Of a stretch of DNA of 64,000 nt, positions 58,383 through 64,000 are shown in pieces; within the stretch, counting starts at the first letter, position 1; each line of letters opens with the position of its first letter. This DNA is from Symsagittifera roscoffensis (taxonomy: Eukaryota > Xenacoelomorpha > Acoela > Convolutidae): assembly GCF_963678635.1 (NCBI RefSeq), contig NC_087062.1, positions 63,273,253 to 63,337,252 on the forward strand. Reading direction: 5' to 3'. The translations under genes and the position numbers were made by a program. The notes beneath the pieces are model-generated. The model did no database searches. It was not told the origin of the DNA and saw nothing but the letters and a program-made list of their open reading frames with translations.

Positions 58383-60027
58383 TGTTATACATAAACTATA
58401 ATTTTAGTGTTAATTCCCGGCTCCTGAATTCATCGCGTCGGTTGATTCTCGGCCTCTCCCTCCAAATATGCAAAGCCTCTATTGTGAGTAGCTTCAGATT
58501 GTTGGCTGTTTACCCTATAATCTCTGACTTCAGCTCAGCAGTACCGCCTACCTCCTTATTACACTCTAAAAAGTGTTGCCCTGCTGGGGAGTCCCCTTTG
58601 CGGTGTTCATCGACCCTGTTCATCGAAAGTAACGATTGTGCCGATTTCATCAATCAGGAAAGCCAACAGTTAAGATTGCAACCCTTCCCAGTGCTGAAGA
58701 GCTTGCTTTTTTGATGAAGATCACGAATTCGGTAGGGTCTTGGGAAAAGACTGGAAAATAAATTTACAAATTTTAGCTTGCACGTATGTCCCGATTTTAA
58801 TTAATTCACATCAAGTTCTTTTTCAGATAATGAGAAGCTAGGATTTGAGGGAAAGGGTTGATCCATCGCCGATGGATATAATGAACTTTATCTACTGACA
58901 AAAAAAAACAGTTTTCTGATAATTAAGTAGTAGCCCTGTTTTTAGTAGTGATCCCGTGGTCTGGTGATACTGAGACCCAGCCATGAGCTCACTATTTTTG
59001 CATGTGACTAAGTTAACATGCGTGGTTTGGCCGATAGCCTTGAATTGTAACAACTTTGTCCACCCGATGTTAATGGACGTATATAGAAGTGGCTTTGCTA
59101 GAGACGGTTAAAGCGTGTGCTTTGACGCTAGCCAGTTGTTTCATAACCTTTCATTTTCCGTCGTTATGTACTACCAGGAGAATTTTACATATTTGTTTTA
59201 ATGATGCTCCTGGGTGTTAACATAGTGACCGGCAGACCCAAAAAAGAAGCAGTCCGCGCAGAGCGGATGCTCAAAAGAGGACCTTTAACGAGGAGGCGGA
59301 AGCCTGGCTCGGAACGCGGAAGCCTTCCTGATTCCCTGGTTTAGCGTTTTAACCTAACTTAGACCGAAATTTCATGTATCGTGAAGGATGGGGATCTGCT
59401 GTCCCGTTGTTTCCTGAGCAGTATAAGACCAAAACACCTGAAGTTATACAAGAAACCAAAGAAAAAATAGTAAAGTACCTAAGAAAAAACCAAAAACAAT
59501 TAAAAAAATAATCAAAAAAAACCAAAAGCAGTGAAAAAAAAATCAGTAGAAAAGGTCCCCCCAGTTGAGATGTGATCTGATTCTTCCGATTGTTGTTAGA
59601 TATATTGTTGTTACAGGCATTTATACCGAACAAATGTAACAATCAAAAGTGTGGTCTGTTTCTGGTGCATGTAATGTAGGGTTCTTTGAGTATTTTAGCA
59701 CGTTAGTTCTAATTAGCGCTCAATTCGGGGGATCAGGGGATCAGGGGTCAGGGGATTAGAGCGGAAGACTGATCTGGCAAGCAGTGCAAGGAGCAGCAGG
59801 AAGGGTCTCAAGTACAACAACAATAAACGACTGTTGGGTATTGTTAACAAGCTGTAAATCCCTTTTGGTACAGAAAGTACGATATCAATCAGTGGGGGCT
59901 CGACAGTGACTGCATTGTAGTGACCCTCCGCCAAGTTGCGAACTTCCGGTCGAAAAGACTGTAAACATACCGACTTTAAGGGTCAAAATATTGATATTTT
60001 GATCCATCACAGATCGCGATTTTTGAG
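58383..60027 (+). repeat. E3 5' LTR (copy B)
   Basis: 1,645 bp, aligned with copy A, with an extra ~40-bp GGGGATCAGGGG-rich insertion at 59724-59762. Directly after it comes TGGTCATTTATTGGTT, which starts with TGG as expected of a tRNA primer site. The first ~200 bases after position 50 are the part also present at 20103-20345. Confidence 0.75.
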
Positions 60028-60289
60028 TGGTCATTTATTGGTTAAAACGTGTTGTGATATTATATTCGGTTGTCAGACTACAAACATGGTAGCAAGCCAA
60101 TCGAGTGTGGGAACAGTAAGAAGTAAGAATTGATAAAATAAGGCGAGTCTAGACAAATCGATGGTACCTATGCTAAGTCATAGCTCTAGGAATTTCTTAC
60201 CGAAGCAAAAAAAGGAAATCAAGGAAAGGTCCTTCCTTGGAAAGGACCGAGAAGACTCGGAGTAAGAAAGGAAGAAAACTTCAGGCAGA
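60028..60289 (+). other. E3 leader with candidate primer-binding site
   Basis: TGGTCATTTATTGG at 60028-60041 is adjacent to the LTR end. No minisatellite of the E1/E2 kind is present. No ORF. Confidence 0.4.
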
Positions 60290-60876
60290 ATGGTGATTGA
60301 AACAAGGAGTCAGAAGGCCTCCAAAGATGATAGGGCAAGGCTGCATGTAGAGATCTATCCAAATCCCCCTCTGGATGAAAATTGGATGGTACATGGAAGG
60401 GAAGGAAATAGGAATAGGAGGTTAACAAGTGAATATATCCCGTAGAACAAGGCCATGATTTTGCTAATTCGACCGGGACTCTTGATCGAAAGGACATTTT
60501 GGAACTGTCCGACATTTCAACTGAAAATCCATCAGTAGGAGGCTCATCTATTGACAATACCATGATGCATGGGGTGACAGAGAAAACAGCAACCTCCTGT
60601 TTGGGAAAACTCTTTCCGTTTGATTTGGGATCTGGAGCAGGTGATGAAGTAGACACCCAAGAAGAGAAGGAAGACAATGGAGAAATTGATAAATTTGAGT
60701 CTCACGTGAGCCTGAACAGTTCGACTCACGAAAACAAGGCATCCCCAAACAGGGAGACTGGCTATTCGGATTTGTTTGGTACGGTCAGTACCATAAACAA
60801 GACTATTGATGGAGTACACCAGTCAAGAGAGTTCATGACTATGACCAACTCACACAGGCAACAGGAACGACTATGA
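60290..60876 (+). pseudogene. E3 ORF0
   Basis: It starts MVIETRSQKASKDDRARLHV, comparable with the MVSTRS region of E1 ORF0. A TAG near 60444 and a frameshift precede the second part at 60499-60876 (acidic, TQEEKEDNGEIDKFE). Its TGA (60874-60876) overlaps the gag ATG as ATGA, the same stop-start arrangement as in E1 and E2. Confidence 0.6.
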
Positions 60877-62860
60877 TCAGAGGGTCAAGGACCACACTAG
60901 TGGAACGAGAGGCAGATTTTGAAGACATATCGTTACAGAGAGGAAAAGCACGAGTTTTGACCAGAACTAATTTGCCTGGAGCAAACCAGATGACGCCACA
61001 TCTGGTGACTCCCATGGTGGCCAACGGAACATCAATGGAAGAGGCATTGACCAGAATTTTGGATAGCATGGGTGAGCAGAATGAATAGATGTCAATAAGA
61101 ATGAGTGAACTACAAGGAGCAGTTCATGTTGAGAGAGAAAGCCTGCGGGAGGGAATTAACCGCAACAGACAGGTTGTTAGTCGAAGCAAAAATCGCTAAA
61201 AGGAAAGGACGGATGAGTACTTGGCCGGGAACTTGTCGCCAACGACAAGGGAAGCTGAGGAAAAAAGAAACGATTAAGAGACGATCTGGAGCAACTTCAA
61301 AGTCAACCAGAGCAGACTCTTCGGACTCCTGATACGAGGATAGAAGCGACGATGGGAAGACGCACTCGGGCAATTATGCATAGATTGGACGGTCTCCTGA
61401 GAAACAGGAGCGAATCTAGAAATAGAGGAGCACACTCGAGAGGGGCAAGCAGAGAGCCGAGAGTGAACTTCATCGAGCACACAAACAGAGGAAGAACATA
61501 TGGGTCAACAAGAAGAAGGGGTGTTTCATACGGCAACGTCACAGATAGTAATAGACAGAGGAATCCCACGAATATCAGAGGAGACTCTATTAGCAGCAGG
61601 CCGATCTCGAATGAACGACCTACGCGAGACGCACATGTGAGAAGGAAGGGCGACTCCATAAAATGGAATCATTCGAATCAGGGAAGAACTCAGCCTAGGG
61701 ACTCAGACAAGAGGGAATTTCCAGATCCTCAAACAACAGAGATGACTTATCAAGCGGGATATTCATGGAACAGATCCTTGGAGACTTTTCTAACAAAGTT
61801 GTTTAGGACCAATGAGCGCAGTGAGACATTTAAATGGGTGTGTTCGAGAAGCCAAGATGTTACAAGGATGCATCCGACGGTTGTATAGACACCTGGATAG
61901 AAGCCATGAAGCTGCATTTGAGGAAAGAGACTTGATAGAAAGACAAAAAAGCAGTGTGCTCACGGGCAACTTGGAAGGCACAGCCATGAATTGCGTGATA
62001 GCCGAAAAGCAATACCAGCGGGACACTGCTGAGAAAATCTTCGAGGTCCTCTTATATCGTTTTGGTTTGGGAGTGCAAGCACACCAAACAATGATGCGCT
62101 TTCAAATACAAAGGCAACGTGAAAATAAAATCATAGACAAATTCCTGGATGACTTAGAAAAGCTTAGAAGGCGTAGTCGACCGGACGAGTCAAACATCAA
62201 ATTGAACTGGGCAGTAGCTTCAAAGTTCATTGATGGCGTGAAAAACGATGAAATCAGAACAATGTTAGCGACACACTACACACCTGTTTCAACCAATGCA
62301 ACTCCGCCGGAAGAGCTGCGGCTGAATTCAAAGCAATATCAACTACTGAAGCCTCTGATGAGATCAGGATTTTACAAAAACCAATAGGACAAATTTAACA
62401 ATGGATCTGCGAGCCAAGGTAAAAATTGGTCTAAGCCCAGTATGACATGGATAGGAGACGCTCTTTTGCAAACTGCAGTTCGACATACAATCATGTATCG
62501 ACATGTCCAACCTATAAACAGGGCATGATGGCGATCGGTTTTACCCTTGAAGATGAAGAAGCCTCGGACATAGATCATGAAGATTTTATGAGAGGAGTAA
62601 TTCCAAAATTCAACCCCAGGTGTTTCTTTTGCAACCTGGAGGGTCAATTTAAATCAAATTGCCTACAATTTTGGGATGCACTGGGGGACATCAAGCATCT
62701 AAGGCGTGAAGAGACTCTGTCAGGCGTAAGTCAGGCGTAAATGGTTTTAAGATTGAGTATAAAGCTGCAGCAAGAGATTCCTTGAAAAGAGTTTAACATG
62801 AGCTGGCGACTAAGAAAATAGAACAAAAATTAAGCTCGAACTCGAAAACGAGAGAACTCA
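60873..62860 (+). pseudogene. E3 gag
   Basis: The N-terminal part is at 60873-61088. Several frames follow through 61352 (RAIMHRLDGLLRNRSES, then PRVNFIEH equivalent to the NRVDFVEP of E1). The capsid block is at 61960-62340 (NLEGTAMNCVIAEKQYQRD; FLDDLEKLRRRSRPDES; KFIDGVKNDEIRTMLATHY). Zinc knuckles are at 62450-62660: the first lacks its first Cys, and the second, CFFCNLEGQFKSNC, has Gln for His. The helix TKKIEQKL near 62810 ends it. Confidence 0.75.
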
Positions 62861-62888
62861 ATAACAACTCAACGCCTTTGAAGGGTCA

Positions 62889-63830
62889 GTGTTGAAAGAA
62901 ACCAAGGCACCGAGCAGTTTGAGCATGAAGTTGAACGTGATTTACATACAGACATTCGGGGTGGTGCCACAAGGAAGTAACATACAGTCAATAATGTCTG
63001 TGACGGGGCATCAGGTAATCAGGAATCTAGGTGAGCCTTCGGAATTCACCCTGATGCTTCTGGATACTTATGCGGATTACACGAGACAAGCAGAGCCACG
63101 CGCTGAATCGAGAGCTGTGCGAGCCTTGTTAGCAATGGGTGGCACTCGAACAATGAGAGTTCACGGGCGTTTCCTAGAAGTCTAAGATGGAATTAGTGTT
63201 TAAACGTGGATGGAATTAGTATTTATACCAAGACATACGTCACGACAGACAAGGACCAAATAGGACAGATAAATTTGGGTCAGGAAGAGCTGAAAATCCG
63301 TAAAACTTCTCATGACGCCATCATGGAGCAAGACGCGGTACACATTGGAAACGAAGCAGATCAAACTGCACATCTGTTGGACGCCGATGGATAGATGATC
63401 GGAGTAACGGTACTCCTAGATACAGGAGCAGTAGTCAGTGTAGTGCCGATAAAGACATATGGGAAAAAATTGGCATCACCAGGGAGGACATGATACCGAC
63501 AAACTTAAGATTGGCAGCCACCAACCGCGGAGCCATCTACGTGACCGGGAGAAATCCGGTAACAGTCCTTCAAATGGGAGGACGGAACCTCAGGATGAAT
63601 TTTCTCGTGGTGGAGAACCTAGGGGATTCGGAGCAGTTCATCCTGGGGCTTGAGTTCGTCAGGATTTTCGACGTGATGATCGACCTTAATAATGGACTGA
63701 CAAGGTTTCGGAACCCAGACAGGAAGTATGTTAAGCGACCAGTAATTATGATAATAACTGATGAGAAAAGGATACCAATTTTTTTCGACAAAAAAGTAAA
63801 TTACAGCACAGGTAGGCAGTAGTAGGGTAT
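62889..63830 (+). pseudogene. E3 protease region
   Basis: The conserved pre-protease domain appears at 62930-63190 (IQSIMSVTGHQVIRNLGEPS) and 63206-63394 (DGISIYTKTYVTTDKD). It is followed by LLDTGAVVSVVPI at 63413 with the catalytic Asp, and FLVVENLGDSEQFILGLEF at 63601-63657. There are at least two TAG/TAA stops and a frameshift near 63480. The two-part similarity to E1 (37632-38258, 37219-37656) confirms kinship. Confidence 0.75.
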
Positions 63831-63839
63831 CTTATGATA

Positions 63840-64000
63840 AACAATCTAATGTCAATGATTGATAACAAACAGGTTTGCCTGGTACGAAACCGAAACAGTC
63901 AAGGTTCAGTGGTTTTGGGCCAGAGTTTTTCCGTCGTACGAAACGAGCTGTGTTTGAGCGTGTTGATGAAAACACTGGACAAAAAGGTTTCAATCCAGTG
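63840..64000 (+). pseudogene. E3 start of pol, cut by the window end
   Basis: SMIDNKQVCLVRNRNSQGSV corresponds to the DNKQVCI strand that ends the E1 protease, followed by LSVLMKTLD matching the pre-RT region. The RT itself is outside the window. Confidence 0.55.

Larger units (their letters stand above)
58383..64000 (+). mobile_element. E3: third, divergent relative, 5' part only in window
   Basis: 5' LTR (58383-60027), leader, ORF0, gag and protease in the same order as E1/E2, with recognisable but low protein similarity. The LTR sequence is largely different. Decayed by stops and frameshifts. It runs off the window in the protease-RT junction. Confidence 0.8.

Noticed and set aside
60219-60677. 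Minus-strand 152-codon frame over E3 ORF0
   Set aside because: It is antisense to a region whose plus strand shows conserved ORF0 features and the stop-start overlap.

Overview
The window reads as repeat-rich, AT-rich nuclear DNA of an invertebrate animal. Spliced exons have short GT-AG introns with TTTCAG-type acceptors, and most of the rest is retrotransposons in several stages of decay. I cannot name the species; splice signals, intron sizes and the LINE and hAT types fit an arthropod or nematode.

Region 1 (1-20.5 kb). One host gene lies on the minus strand. Two small exons (19599-19653, 19461-19531) join in phase, across a 9.4-kb GC-AG intron, to a large exon with a C2H2 zinc finger (8702-10075). 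That exon joins in phase to a Ser/Lys-rich exon (7528-8369). A separate exon (5133-5309) carries a BRCT domain of the BRCA1/BARD1 type and probably belongs to the same gene through at least one exon I did not find. The 9.4-kb intron holds a wrecked CR1/Jockey-like LINE: a PHD-finger ORF1 interrupted by a 766-bp hAT element with a perfect 8-bp target duplication, an endonuclease segment in three tandem ~1.5-kb copies, and the reverse-transcriptase end doubled as a ~790-bp-arm palindrome. Loose terminal inverted repeats enclose the whole insert. A second LINE remnant is at 1.16-2.64 kb.

Region 2 (20.5-44.0 kb). This is a ~23.4-kb LTR retrotransposon (E1) on the minus strand with ~1.54-kb LTRs. 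It has a leader minisatellite, a small ORF0, gag with zinc knuckles, an aspartic protease, Ty3/gypsy-type RT-RNase H and a DDE integrase with a GPY/F-like end. Beyond pol it carries a divergent macro-domain ORF and then almost 9 kb of coding sequence. This appears to be one decayed ORF of about 2,950 codons that includes an SGNH/GDSL-hydrolase domain, a second SGNH-like segment, coiled coil, nuclear-localisation-like basic patches and long unrecognised regions. I see no envelope-like signal peptide or membrane anchor. This accessory cargo is the most unusual content of the window.

Region 3 (44.0-55.6 kb). A second, more decayed member of the same family (E2) lies head-to-head with E1, with a truncated extra LTR between them. 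It makes a giant imperfect inverted repeat with ~11-kb arms. E2 is cut off at the end of pol, before the macro domain.

Region 4 (55.6-64 kb). Two ~1.6-kb copies of a different but related LTR are present. The second is the 5' LTR of a third, divergent relative (E3) on the plus strand, whose ORF0, gag and protease run to the window end. No tRNA, rRNA, CRISPR array or bacterial feature was found.
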